From the NCBI RefSeq assembly GCF_946481155.1, contig NZ_CAMLMK010000002.1, positions 1-64,000 on the forward strand: DNA of 64,000 bases. The letters are read 5' to 3'. This DNA is from an uncultured Flavobacterium sp. GTDB lineage: Bacteria > Bacteroidota > Bacteroidia > Flavobacteriales > Flavobacteriaceae. Made by a program: the position numbers and the translations under genes. Below the pieces are notes generated by a model, which saw only the letters and a list, made by a program, of their open reading frames with translations, made no database searches and had not been told where the DNA came from. Below, one piece after another: positions 8,840-16,487 of the stretch (positions are counted from its first letter, which is position 1; each line of letters begins with the position of its first letter).

Positions 8840-9042
8840 ACTAAAATGCATTTAATGTTATCTAATCGCTATAAAAACTGTGATTCGAAGCTTTTGTTTT
8901 GCGGAAAAAGATAAAGTTCTGTTAAAAAGTCATAAAAACTCTTAATAAAAAAATGTAAAATATTGATTGTAAAAGAGTTATGCGAATGGCCGAAATCCTG
9001 TAAATTTTTAAAATTCAGGGCAATTCACGAAAATCTAGTTCT

Positions 9043-9050
9043 TACCTTTG
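9043..9050 (+). promoter_or_regulatory. -7 promoter box of MATE gene
   Basis: TACCTTTG followed by C; ends 15 bases before the chosen ATG at 9066. It overlaps the alternative TTG start at 9048, which argues against that start. Confidence 0.65.
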
Positions 9051-9065
9051 CCCAAAATTTACAAA

Positions 9066-10442
9066 ATGCGTCTGTCTGTTTACACCAAAGAGTTCTCCTA
9101 TAACCTAAAATTAGCTTACCCGATTATCCTCGGGATGCTTGGCCATACCTTAGTTGGGATTGTCGATAATATTATGGTTGGGAAATTGGGGCCGACAGAA
9201 TTAGCCGCTGCCTCACTGGCAAACAGTTTTGTATTTATTGCCATGTCGGTCGGGATTGGATTTTCAACCGCGATTACGCCTTTAGTAGCGGAAGCCGATG
9301 GCGAGAAAAATGTGGATAAAGAGAGAACTGTTTTCCATCACGGCTTACTTTTGTGCACTTTGCTTGGGATTTTCCTTTTCTCCTTGATTTATTTAGCAAA
9401 ACCGCTGATTGTCTATATGGGACAGCCGGAAGAAGTAGTAGAAATGGCAAAACCATTCTTAGATATTGTAGCTTTTTCGTTGATTCCGCTGATTATTTTC
9501 CAGGGCTATAAGCAATTTGCCGACGGGAAATCGGAAACCAAAGTGGGGATGTGGGCCAATTTGCTGTGTAACGTTGTGCACATTTTCTTAAATGTCGTAC
9601 TGATTTACGGCTTATGGTTTTTTCCGAAATTAGGAATGCTGGGTGCAGCTTATGGTACGGTAATTTCACGTTTCGTAATGTTGATTTTCATTCATTTTTC
9701 ATTGAAGCATAAAGAGCGTTTTCAAACGTATTTTGAGCAGTTTACCATTAAAGAGCTTGATAAAACCATTGTCCGTAAAATAGTCAATCTTGGCTTGCCT
9801 TCTTCCATGCAGATGTTCTTTGAAGTGGCGCTGTTTACCGGAGCGGTTTGGCTTTCGGGCGTTGTGGGAACTACCAGTCAGGCTGCCAATCAGATTGCTT
9901 TGAGTCTCGCGACATTCACGTTTATGTTCGTTTCCGGATTTGGGGTTGCGGGCATGGTACGCGTGGGGAATTACAAAGGCTCGCAGGACTTCATAGGGTT
10001 GCGAACTGTAGCGCGCTCTATATTCTTATTGGCGATAAGTATTCAGGTGGTTTTTGCCTTGATTTTTTTAGCTTTCCATCAATATTTGCCTGAATTGTTC
10101 ATGAATGTTGAAAATGTTACCAATTTAAAAGATAATACCGAAGTACTTGCAATTGCTTCCAATCTGATAATCATCGCGGCCATTTTCCAGATTTCAGATG
10201 GCGTACAGGTGGTGGTTTTAGGCGCGCTTCGTGGCTTACAGGATGTAACAATCCCAATGTATATTACCTTTATTGCGTATTGGTTAATTGGATTCCCTGT
10301 CTCGATTTTCTTAGGATTGCATACCGAATTAAAAGCCGTGGGCATCTGGATCGGATTGCTTTCCGGATTGACAGCTGCCGCAATATTTTTGTATCTCCGC
10401 TTTAATATTCTGACCAATAGACTGATAAAGGACAATCATTAA
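9066..10442 (+). CDS. MATE family efflux transporter
   Basis: The 458-residue protein begins at the ATG at 9066. It has about 12 hydrophobic segments in two halves of six, with the MATE N-lobe pattern YPIILGMLGHTLVGIVDNIMVG and the C-lobe counterpart LGLPSSMQMFFEVALF. It is a cation- or proton-coupled exporter of the NorM/DinF-like superfamily; the substrate is unknown. It stands alone between its own -7 box and an SPFH gene 70 bases downstream. Confidence 0.92.
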   Translation: MRLSVYTKEFSYNLKLAYPIILGMLGHTLVGIVDNIMVGKLGPTELAAASLANSFVFIAMSVGIGFSTAITPLVAEADGEKNVDKERTVFHHGLLLCTLLGIFLFSLIYLAKPLIVYMGQPEEVVEMAKPFLDIVAFSLIPLIIFQGYKQFADGKSETKVGMWANLLCNVVHIFLNVVLIYGLWFFPKLGMLGAAYGTVISRFVMLIFIHFSLKHKERFQTYFEQFTIKELDKTIVRKIVNLGLPSSMQMFFEVALFTGAVWLSGVVGTTSQAANQIALSLATFTFMFVSGFGVAGMVRVGNYKGSQDFIGLRTVARSIFLLAISIQVVFALIFLAFHQYLPELFMNVENVTNLKDNTEVLAIASNLIIIAAIFQISDGVQVVVLGALRGLQDVTIPMYITFIAYWLIGFPVSIFLGLHTELKAVGIWIGLLSGLTAAAIFLYLRFNILTNRLIKDNH

Positions 10443-10512
10443 TATTGGTCTTTGTTTTGTAACTATTAATAAGTGTTTACGTATAATTACCGTATAATTT
10501 AAAACTACAAAA

Positions 10513-11418
10513 ATGATACTGTTAATTATAATTGGTATCCTGCTTATCATCGGTGGGGTCATCTTGCGCAATAACCAAAGTCAGTTGTCCAGATTTTCAG
10601 CTATTCTCAGAAATATCGGAATAGTTATTGTCCTTTTGGGGGCTTTTACATCAATTTTTAAGCAGATCAATGCCGGGCAGGTTGGCGTAAAAGCTTTGTA
10701 TGGGAAAGTGCAGCCGGATATTCTGGAAAGCGGCCTGCATGTTGTGAATCCGTTACTGGACATTACAACTTTTGATATCCAGACACAAAACTACACTATG
10801 TCGGCAATTCATGATGAAGGTTCAAAAGAAGGGGACGATGCGATTCGGGTATTGTCAAATGATGGGCTGGAAGTTGTGATAGATTTAACTGTTTTATACC
10901 GGATATCGCCTGAAGATGCGCCAAAAATATTCAAGCAAATAGGTGAAAATTATGCAGACAAGATTGTACGGCCAGTAACCAGAACCCGTATTCGTGACAA
11001 CGCAGTTTATTATGATGCCGTGGCGCTATACTCCACCAAAAGAAATGAATTTCAACAGCGTATTTATAAAAGCATTGAGGATGATTTCAGAAAAAGAGGC
11101 TTAGTTTTAGAACAATTGCTGATCCGAAATATTAATCTTCCGGCTTCAGTAAAGACCACCATTGAATCTAAGATCAATGCCGAACAGGAAGCGCAAAAAA
11201 TGCAGTTTGTATTACAGAAGGAAAAGCAGGAAGCAGAACGTAAAAGAGTGGAGGCGCAAGGGATTGCTGATTATCAACGAATCATCTCTTTGGGATTAAC
11301 CGATAAACAATTGCAGTACGAGCAAATCAAAGCACAAAAAGAAATTGCCACTTCAAACAATGCTAAAATCATTTTTATGGGTAAAGGAAGTGCGCCTGTT
11401 ATAATTTCTGATAAATAG
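10513..11418 (+). CDS. SPFH/prohibitin-family membrane protein
   Basis: A 301-residue protein with two N-terminal hydrophobic stretches (about 1-19 and 33-50), then an SPFH (band 7) domain from AGQVGVKALYGKVQ to LIRNINLPASV (about 57-215), then an Ala/Glu/Gln-rich coiled coil (215-260, INAEQEAQKMQFVLQKEKQE) and a short tail. The architecture is that of prohibitin/HflK-like scaffolds that organise membrane proteases or lipid domains. No partner protease gene is adjacent. Confidence 0.9.
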   Translation: MILLIIIGILLIIGGVILRNNQSQLSRFSAILRNIGIVIVLLGAFTSIFKQINAGQVGVKALYGKVQPDILESGLHVVNPLLDITTFDIQTQNYTMSAIHDEGSKEGDDAIRVLSNDGLEVVIDLTVLYRISPEDAPKIFKQIGENYADKIVRPVTRTRIRDNAVYYDAVALYSTKRNEFQQRIYKSIEDDFRKRGLVLEQLLIRNINLPASVKTTIESKINAEQEAQKMQFVLQKEKQEAERKRVEAQGIADYQRIISLGLTDKQLQYEQIKAQKEIATSNNAKIIFMGKGSAPVIISDK

Positions 11419-11514
11419 TTTTTTTAAAAGTTTATTTGGTAATTGGTTTATTTGTTACTTTGCCCAACGAATAAACGAATAACCAAAAACACAAATAACC
11501 AAATCCACACACTT

Positions 11515-11745
11515 ATGGAATTACCAAAATTTGTACTGGCCGATAATACCGATTTTCCTGAAGATATTTTTATCATACATTTAGACTATCCCCGTTTTAT
11601 CATCAATTTAAAAGACGACGAAATTGAGTTTTTAGAGGAATTGGATGAAGAAGAAGAGGAGGAAATCGAAGCCGAAATGGAGAAATTAATCAACCTGGCC
11701 GGTGAATTCTACGACAGGGAGATGAAATTGTACGAGGAAAATTAG
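11515..11745 (+). CDS. Small acidic conserved-type protein
   Basis: Start chosen at the ATG at 11515 (76 residues); the upstream in-frame GTG-type extension overlaps a promoter-like TTACTTTGC. The protein is very acidic, with EIEFLEELDEEEEEEIEAEM in the middle, and has no cysteine, signal or membrane segment. I do not recognise a function. The stop codon is immediately followed by a heptamer microsatellite. Confidence 0.7.
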   Translation: MELPKFVLADNTDFPEDIFIIHLDYPRFIINLKDDEIEFLEELDEEEEEEIEAEMEKLINLAGEFYDREMKLYEEN

Positions 11746-11785
11746 TCGAAAGTCGAAAGTCAAAAGTCAAAAGTCGAAAGTCAAA
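11744..11785 (+). repeat. Heptamer microsatellite AGTCRAA x6
   Basis: Six perfect-length units, alternately AGTCGAA and AGTCAAA, start within the stop codon of the acidic protein gene. The same heptamer occurs inside a gene at 28087-28107. Confidence 0.9.
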
Positions 11786-11796
11786 AAGAATAAGGC

Positions 11797-12885
11797 CTAA
11801 AGATTTTTAAAATAGTCAAGCAACAACTGAGCGGCGGCAAACGGTGAGATTTCATTGTTTTGCACCGCTTTTTTATTTTCCTCTAATAATTTTTCTATTT
11901 CCGGATGGTTGTAGAAATTTAGTTTCAACTGTTCGTTAATGGTTTCAAGCATCCAGTACTGATTCTGTTCCTTGCGTTTTTTATCGAAATAGCCGTTTTC
12001 TTTGGTCAGTATAAAATATTCTGTAATCGTTTCCCAGACATCAGAAATGCCTTCATTGGCTAAAGCGCTGCAAGTCGTAACTTTTGGTGACCAGCCTGAA
12101 TTTTTCATCGGGAACAGATGCAACGCCCGGTTGAATTCCGTCTTCGCCAATCGTGCGCGTTTGATATTATCGCCATCCGCTTTATTGATGACAATCGCAT
12201 CAGCCATTTCCATGATACCACGTTTTATTCCTTGCAATTCATCACCGGCTCCGGCTAAATTCAGCAGTAAAAAGAAATCCACCATACTATGCACAGCGGT
12301 TTCGCTTTGGCCTACACCGACGGTTTCAATCAGAATCGTATCAAATCCGCAAGCTTCGCACAAAATAATCGCCTCACGGGTTTTCCTTGCAACACCGCCT
12401 AAGCTTTCACCTGACGCACTCGGACGGATATAGGCATTTTCATCTTTTACCAACTCTTCCATCCGGGTTTTATCGCCTAGGATACTGCCATGCGAAATAG
12501 AACTGCTCGGGTCGACCGCTAAAACCGCAACTTTCTTTCCTATCGAAGTTAAATATTTTCCAAAGGCTTCAATAAAGGTACTTTTTCCAACGCCGGGAAC
12601 GCCAGTAATACCAACGCGAACTGATTTATTAGCAAAGGGCAAACATCCTTTGATGACTTCATTTGCTTTCTGTAAGTGAGTGGTACTCGTACTTTCTACC
12701 AGGGTAATGGCACGACTCAGGGCTACCTTGTCGCCGTTGCGGATGTCACTGATCAATTCATCGGCTGTGGGCTGTTTTCTTCGGAATTGTTGGATTTGCT
12801 CCACAGAAGAAGCGCTAATGATTTCCGGCTGTTCGATGCCGTCATTTTCTTTTAAAGCCGAAGGATGTGATTTTTTCAGTGCCAC
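11797..12885 (-). CDS. meaB: Methylmalonyl-CoA mutase-associated GTPase MeaB (ArgK family)
   Basis: I choose the GTG at 12885 (362 residues); the longer TTG start at 12927 lies inside a terminator hairpin. The G domain has P-loop GITGVPGVGKSTF, the Mg2+ and switch segments VLAVDPSSSISHGSILGDKTRM, DTILIETVGVGQSE, and the base-recognition motif INKADGDN. MeaB-type G proteins guard the loading of B12 onto methylmalonyl-CoA mutase. No mutase gene is in the window, although a PduO-type adenosyltransferase is (25940-26512), consistent with adenosyl-B12 use. Confidence 0.92.
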   Translation of the reverse strand: MALKKSHPSALKENDGIEQPEIISASSVEQIQQFRRKQPTADELISDIRNGDKVALSRAITLVESTSTTHLQKANEVIKGCLPFANKSVRVGITGVPGVGKSTFIEAFGKYLTSIGKKVAVLAVDPSSSISHGSILGDKTRMEELVKDENAYIRPSASGESLGGVARKTREAIILCEACGFDTILIETVGVGQSETAVHSMVDFFLLLNLAGAGDELQGIKRGIMEMADAIVINKADGDNIKRARLAKTEFNRALHLFPMKNSGWSPKVTTCSALANEGISDVWETITEYFILTKENGYFDKKRKEQNQYWMLETINEQLKLNFYNHPEIEKLLEENKKAVQNNEISPFAAAQLLLDYFKNL

Positions 12886-12917
12886 AAGCGTGAATTCTTG
12901 CAGTAAAAATAAGGAAA

Positions 12918-12957
12918 AAGTGCACAATGTTCAAGCATATTCAAACATTGTGCACTT
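12918..12957 (-). terminator. Long-stem terminator downstream of NAD(P)-binding gene
   Basis: A perfect 14-bp inverted repeat (AAGTGCACAATGTT / AACATTGTGCACTT) with a 12-base loop, 19 bases after the stop at 12976. On the minus strand it is followed by TTTTCCTTATTTTT, so it reads as an intrinsic terminator rather than an operator. Confidence 0.75.
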
Positions 12958-12975
12958 CCGCATTATGAAATCAAA

Positions 12976-13617
12976 TTAGTAAGCGGCCGTAAAACGAACC
13001 TGATGGTGTTTCGGATGTTCGGTTTCATCGGCAATAACAACCGCTAAATCTTCTACAGACAGGATGCTTCTCTGATTTTCATCAAAAACAGGCGTGTCCA
13101 GTGATAGGCGGTACTTTCCGGTTCTTCCGCTAGTAATCCCGGCATTCATTTCGAAAGCCGGACTGAAAAACGCCCAATCTAAGTCTTTTTCTTCTTTAAT
13201 GATGTTGAGGTAATCGCGAGCGGCAGCTGCTCCGGCATAATATTCTTTAGGAAAATCCGGTGTATCCACCGCCTGTAGATTTGGAGCTACAAATAAACTT
13301 CCCGCACCGCCGATAGTGATATAGCGTTTTACACCCGATTGTTTCACGGCTTCCTGAATAGCTTTCGAACCTGAGATGAAATCGTCATAAATGTTAGGAT
13401 TCGTCCATCCGGAATTGTAGGCGCTGATTACAACGTCGTTTCCTTTCAGCGCATTGGCCAATTCTTCTGTGTTGAAGACATCGGCTTTGATCCAGTTTGC
13501 TTTTTCCGAAGTTTTCGGATTTCTTGCTATCGCGGTTACTTCATGACCACGGTTAGCGATTTCGTTTACAATTGTGGAGCCTACAAACCCTGTTGCTCCG
13601 ATAATGGCTACTTTCAT
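12976..13617 (-). CDS. NAD(P)-binding oxidoreductase, atypical SDR (YwnB-like)
   Basis: The 213-residue protein starts with the Rossmann fingerprint VAIIGATGFVGSTIV (about 3-17) and continues with DVVISAY and RYITIGGAGSLFV, as in the NmrA/YwnB group of atypical short-chain dehydrogenases. It is probably a quinone or NAD(P)H-sensing reductase; the substrate is unknown. The gene lies 53 bases downstream of an Rrf2 regulator, the same pairing as ywnA-ywnB in Bacillus, so the regulator probably controls it. Confidence 0.87.
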   Translation of the reverse strand: MKVAIIGATGFVGSTIVNEIANRGHEVTAIARNPKTSEKANWIKADVFNTEELANALKGNDVVISAYNSGWTNPNIYDDFISGSKAIQEAVKQSGVKRYITIGGAGSLFVAPNLQAVDTPDFPKEYYAGAAAARDYLNIIKEEKDLDWAFFSPAFEMNAGITSGRTGKYRLSLDTPVFDENQRSILSVEDLAVVIADETEHPKHHQVRFTAAY

Positions 13618-13670
13618 AATAGTGAATTTAAATATAATAAAAAATGTTACAGTTTAAAATAAAAAAAAGC

Positions 13671-14078
13671 TTAGAAATTTTTAGCGAATTCGGCCAAAGT
13701 GACTGCTTTCAGCTGTTTGCTAATCGTTTGGTTCAATCCTTCATATAAAACATTGAGATTGGTATTGATTTTCTTCCCCACCGGACATTCCGGATTAGGA
13801 TCGTTTTTTGAAAAACCCAGGGTCGCTTTATCGAAAGTGATTTTAAAAACTTCTTCTAATGTGATTTTTTCAGGCGATAACAACAATTTCACGCCACCAT
13901 TTTTCCCTTCTTTGCTTTCTACAAGATTATGTTTTCTGAGATTTGCTATTTCCTTACGAACCAACACAGGATGGATGTTAAGACTACCCGCAATAAAATC
14001 GGAAGCCATAAATTCATCGGGGAATTTGGCCAGCAGCGTCAAAATGTGCGTCGTAATAGCAAACTTACCTGAAATCAT
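13671..14078 (-). CDS. Rrf2 family transcriptional regulator (YwnA-like)
   Basis: This 135-residue protein has an N-terminal winged helix (FAITTHILTLLAKFP, ASDFIAGSLNIHPVLVRKEIANL, KHNLVESKEGKNGGVKL) characteristic of Rrf2. The three-cysteine Fe-S ligand cluster of IscR/NsrR is absent; one cysteine (PECPVGKK) remains. It is therefore more like the cofactor-free YwnA/CymR type. It likely represses itself and the following oxidoreductase. Confidence 0.88.
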   Translation of the reverse strand: MISGKFAITTHILTLLAKFPDEFMASDFIAGSLNIHPVLVRKEIANLRKHNLVESKEGKNGGVKLLLSPEKITLEEVFKITFDKATLGFSKNDPNPECPVGKKINTNLNVLYEGLNQTISKQLKAVTLAEFAKNF

Positions 14079-14098
14079 AACTGTAATAAAATATATTG

Positions 14099-14106
14099 CA
14101 AATATA
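14099..14106 (-). promoter_or_regulatory. -7 box of Rrf2 gene
   Basis: On the minus strand TATATTTG followed by C, ending 20 bases before the ATG. The space to the start contains an imperfect palindrome (TGTAAT ... ATTGCA) that could be the autoregulatory site. Confidence 0.6.
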
Positions 14107-14190
14107 AAACGAATTCTATCTCAAAAAACAAAACCGGATATAAAATTTCGTTAAAAAATAAAATTAAGAGGCCGATAGGGGATTAACTCG

Positions 14191-14198
14191 TAATTTTG
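14191..14198 (+). promoter_or_regulatory. -7 box of AEC transporter gene
   Basis: TAATTTTG, ending 17 bases before the ATG at 14216 and overlapping the alternative TTG at 14198. Confidence 0.6.
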
Positions 14199-14215
14199 TG
14201 CCGCTTAACATCACT

Positions 14216-15127
14216 ATGGAAAATATTCTACTCATTTTTATCTGTATGCTTTTGGGTTTTCTGCTCAAAAGAATCAAAGATTTTCCGGCCTTAAGCTATA
14301 AAACGCTCAATCAGTTCGTGATTTACGTATCGCTTCCTTCGATTGCATTGTATTATATCCCTAAACTTGAAATCAGCTCGAAACTCTTATTTCCCTTGGG
14401 AATTGCATGGTTGGGTTTTGCGCTTTCATATCTCTTTTTTAGCACTTTTGGAAAGTTATTCGGTTGGTCCAAAAAACTGACGGGTTGCTTAATCATCACA
14501 GCAGGATTAGGAAATACTTCTTTCGTCGGCTTCCCGATTATTGAAGCATTGTACGGCGAAAGAGGTCTCGAAACAGCAGTAATTGTAGATCAGCCTGGTT
14601 CGTTTGTAGTGGTTTCTACCCTGGCGGTTTTAGTGGCAACGCTATATTCAAGAGGTACAACCAGTTCCAATGCGATTTTGAGAAAAATACTGTTCTTTCC
14701 TCCATTCATCGCTTTTGCAGTTTCCTGCGTACTGAATGTTTTAAACATAGATTTCCCTGAAATGCTGCAGTCAGTTTTTCAGCGGTTAGGTACTACGGTT
14801 ACGCCAATTGCACTGGTTTCTGTGGGAATGCAACTGGAATTCGACAGTAAAAGCAAACATTGGAAGTTCCTGACTTTAGGCCTATTCTTCAAATTACTGA
14901 TTATGCCGGCATTTTTCTATTTAGTATACGTCTGGTTTTTAAACGGGAGCGGACTGGAAGTACAGGTTTCCATCCTTGAAGCCGCCATGGCACCAATGAT
15001 TACAGGAACGATTGTGGCATCAACATACGGATTAAAACCCAAACTCAGCAGCATGATGATTGGTTTCGGTATTCCGATATCTTTTATCACCTTAATTTTC
15101 TGGTATTTTATTTTACAGCATATCTAA
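14216..15127 (+). CDS. AEC family transporter (auxin efflux carrier type)
   Basis: From the ATG at 14216 the protein has 303 residues and about 10 membrane segments in two inverted sets of five, with the family features NQFVIYVSLPSIALYYIP in the first half and LGNTSFVGFPIIEALYG near the first crossover. AEC proteins export or take up organic anions such as malonate or malate. The stop overlaps the start of the next transporter by one base (TAATG), so the two are translationally coupled. Confidence 0.9.
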   Translation: MENILLIFICMLLGFLLKRIKDFPALSYKTLNQFVIYVSLPSIALYYIPKLEISSKLLFPLGIAWLGFALSYLFFSTFGKLFGWSKKLTGCLIITAGLGNTSFVGFPIIEALYGERGLETAVIVDQPGSFVVVSTLAVLVATLYSRGTTSSNAILRKILFFPPFIAFAVSCVLNVLNIDFPEMLQSVFQRLGTTVTPIALVSVGMQLEFDSKSKHWKFLTLGLFFKLLIMPAFFYLVYVWFLNGSGLEVQVSILEAAMAPMITGTIVASTYGLKPKLSSMMIGFGIPISFITLIFWYFILQHI

Positions 15128-16338
15128 TGAAAACAACTACAGCAACAGCCACGATTGAAACTAAAGACATAGCACAAACCACTGTGTATTCCATCTTGTT
15201 TTCAGTTTGTTTCGCACATTTGATCAACGATTTGTTACAGGCGGTAATTCCGGCCATGTATCCGGTGCTGAAAGCGAATTATGCCTTAACATTTACCCAA
15301 ATCGGATTCATAACGTTTACCTATCAGGTTACGGCATCGTTGTTACAGCCTTTTGTCGGCATTTATACCGATAAGCATCCGAAACCGTATTCGTTAGCGT
15401 TCGGAATGCTGTTTTCGCTAACCGGAATCGTCATGCTTTCCCAAGCATCGAGCTTCCCGTTGATCTTGGCTTCGGTAGCCATGATTGGTATTGGTTCCTC
15501 GATTTTTCATCCGGAAGCTTCTCGTGTGGCCTTTCTCGGCTCAGGAGGTAAACGCGGACTGGCGCAATCGATTTTCCAATTAGGCGGGAACACCGGAACG
15601 GCTATCGGGCCTTTATTAGTGGCAATAATCGTTGTGCCGCGCGGACAATCACACATTCTCTGGTTTGTTTTGGCAGCAGTAATCGGAATAATTGTATTGA
15701 GCAGAATAGCTGTATGGTACGGTCAAAAGCTGATTTCCATTAAGGCAAAGAAAAAAGCAATCGAAAGATATCACGATTTATCGCCAATGAAAGTCAAAAT
15801 GTCGGTGGTTTTATTACTGATCTTAATCTTCTCAAAGTCGTTTTACACGTCTTCTATGTCGAGCTATTTTACGTTTTATCTTATTGAAAAATTCCATATT
15901 TCGGTATTACAGGCACAATACCATCTGTTTGCGTTTTTAGGCGCAGTAGCGGTCGGAACATTGATTGGCGGACCATTAGGCGACCGGTTCGGAAGAAAAT
16001 ATATCATTTGGTTCTCCATTTTAGGTGCTGCTCCGTTCACGCTTATGCTACCGTTTGCCAACTTATTCTGGACCGGAATTCTCTCCGTAATTATTGGTAT
16101 TATCATTGCTTCAGCATTTTCAGCGATTCTCGTGTTTGCTCAGGAATTAATGCCTCACAAAGTAGGGATGATTTCCGGGCTGTTCTTCGGTTTTGCCTTC
16201 GGAATCGGCGGATTGGGTTCCGCAGTTTTAGGTTATCTGGCCGATGAAACATCCATCGAATTCGTCTATGGAATCTGCTCGTTCCTGCCGCTTATAGGGA
16301 TGTTTGCGTACTTTCTGCCCAATCTAAAGAAGCAGTAA
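15127..16338 (+). CDS. MFS transporter, fosmidomycin-resistance (Fsr) type
   Basis: A 403-residue, 12-segment major facilitator. The N-terminal FAHLINDLLQAVIPAMYP, the first-loop GIYTDKHPKP, the segment GIGSSIFHPEASRVAF and the later GPLGDRFGRKY are hallmarks of the Fsr branch. Fsr of E. coli exports fosmidomycin; the natural substrate here is unknown. It is coupled by a one-base overlap to the AEC gene, an unusual pairing of two transporters. Confidence 0.9.
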   Translation: MKTTTATATIETKDIAQTTVYSILFSVCFAHLINDLLQAVIPAMYPVLKANYALTFTQIGFITFTYQVTASLLQPFVGIYTDKHPKPYSLAFGMLFSLTGIVMLSQASSFPLILASVAMIGIGSSIFHPEASRVAFLGSGGKRGLAQSIFQLGGNTGTAIGPLLVAIIVVPRGQSHILWFVLAAVIGIIVLSRIAVWYGQKLISIKAKKKAIERYHDLSPMKVKMSVVLLLILIFSKSFYTSSMSSYFTFYLIEKFHISVLQAQYHLFAFLGAVAVGTLIGGPLGDRFGRKYIIWFSILGAAPFTLMLPFANLFWTGILSVIIGIIIASAFSAILVFAQELMPHKVGMISGLFFGFAFGIGGLGSAVLGYLADETSIEFVYGICSFLPLIGMFAYFLPNLKKQ

Positions 16339-16348
16339 TTTTATTAGA

Positions 16349-16423
16349 AGCTTATCCCGCCATCCACTATATCTTTTGCTTTGTGAAAAACAAAACAAAA
16401 GGATGCCGTTACTGTCGGGGCTA
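16349..16423 (+). repeat. Palindromic intergenic repeat, copy B
   Basis: A 75-base element from AGCTTATCCCGCCATCCACT to CTGTCGGGGCTA with inner hairpin CTTTTGCTTTG / CAAAACAAAAG. It is the reverse-orientation partner of copy A and follows the MFS stop codon by 10 bases. Confidence 0.75.
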
Positions 16424-16443
16424 GGTATGCTGTTTTGATGAAA

Positions 16444-16459
16444 TAACTTTGTAACTTTG
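16444..16459 (+). promoter_or_regulatory. Tandem -7 boxes before GlcD-like gene
   Basis: TAACTTTG occurs twice back to back, 28 bases before the ATG at 16488. Either or both could serve as the -7 element. Confidence 0.5.
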
Positions 16460-16487
16460 ACCCTATAAGATACATTGCAACTTAGTT

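Noticed and set aside
9048..9065. TTG start for the MATE gene, and equivalents at 14198, 30547 and 35387
   Set aside because: Each lies inside a TAnnTTTG promoter box, with an ATG or GTG a few codons downstream that starts a sensible protein.
11744..11785. Heptamer tract as a CRISPR array
   Set aside because: There are no spacers, the unit is 7 bases and no cas genes are present.
12002..12433. A 143-residue plus-strand frame opposite meaB, and a similar one at 56963-57394 opposite the kinase gene
   Set aside because: These are antisense shadows of well-supported genes with no recognisable motifs.
12886..12927. Longer MeaB starting at TTG 12927
   Set aside because: The extension is read from inside the 14-bp terminator hairpin of the preceding gene; the GTG at 12885 fits the family better.
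12918..12957. The 14-bp inverted repeat as a repressor operator
   Set aside because: It follows a stop codon and is followed by a T-rich run on the minus strand, so an intrinsic terminator is the simpler reading.
13699..14154. A 151-residue plus-strand frame
   Set aside because: It is antisense to the Rrf2 gene and passes through its promoter.
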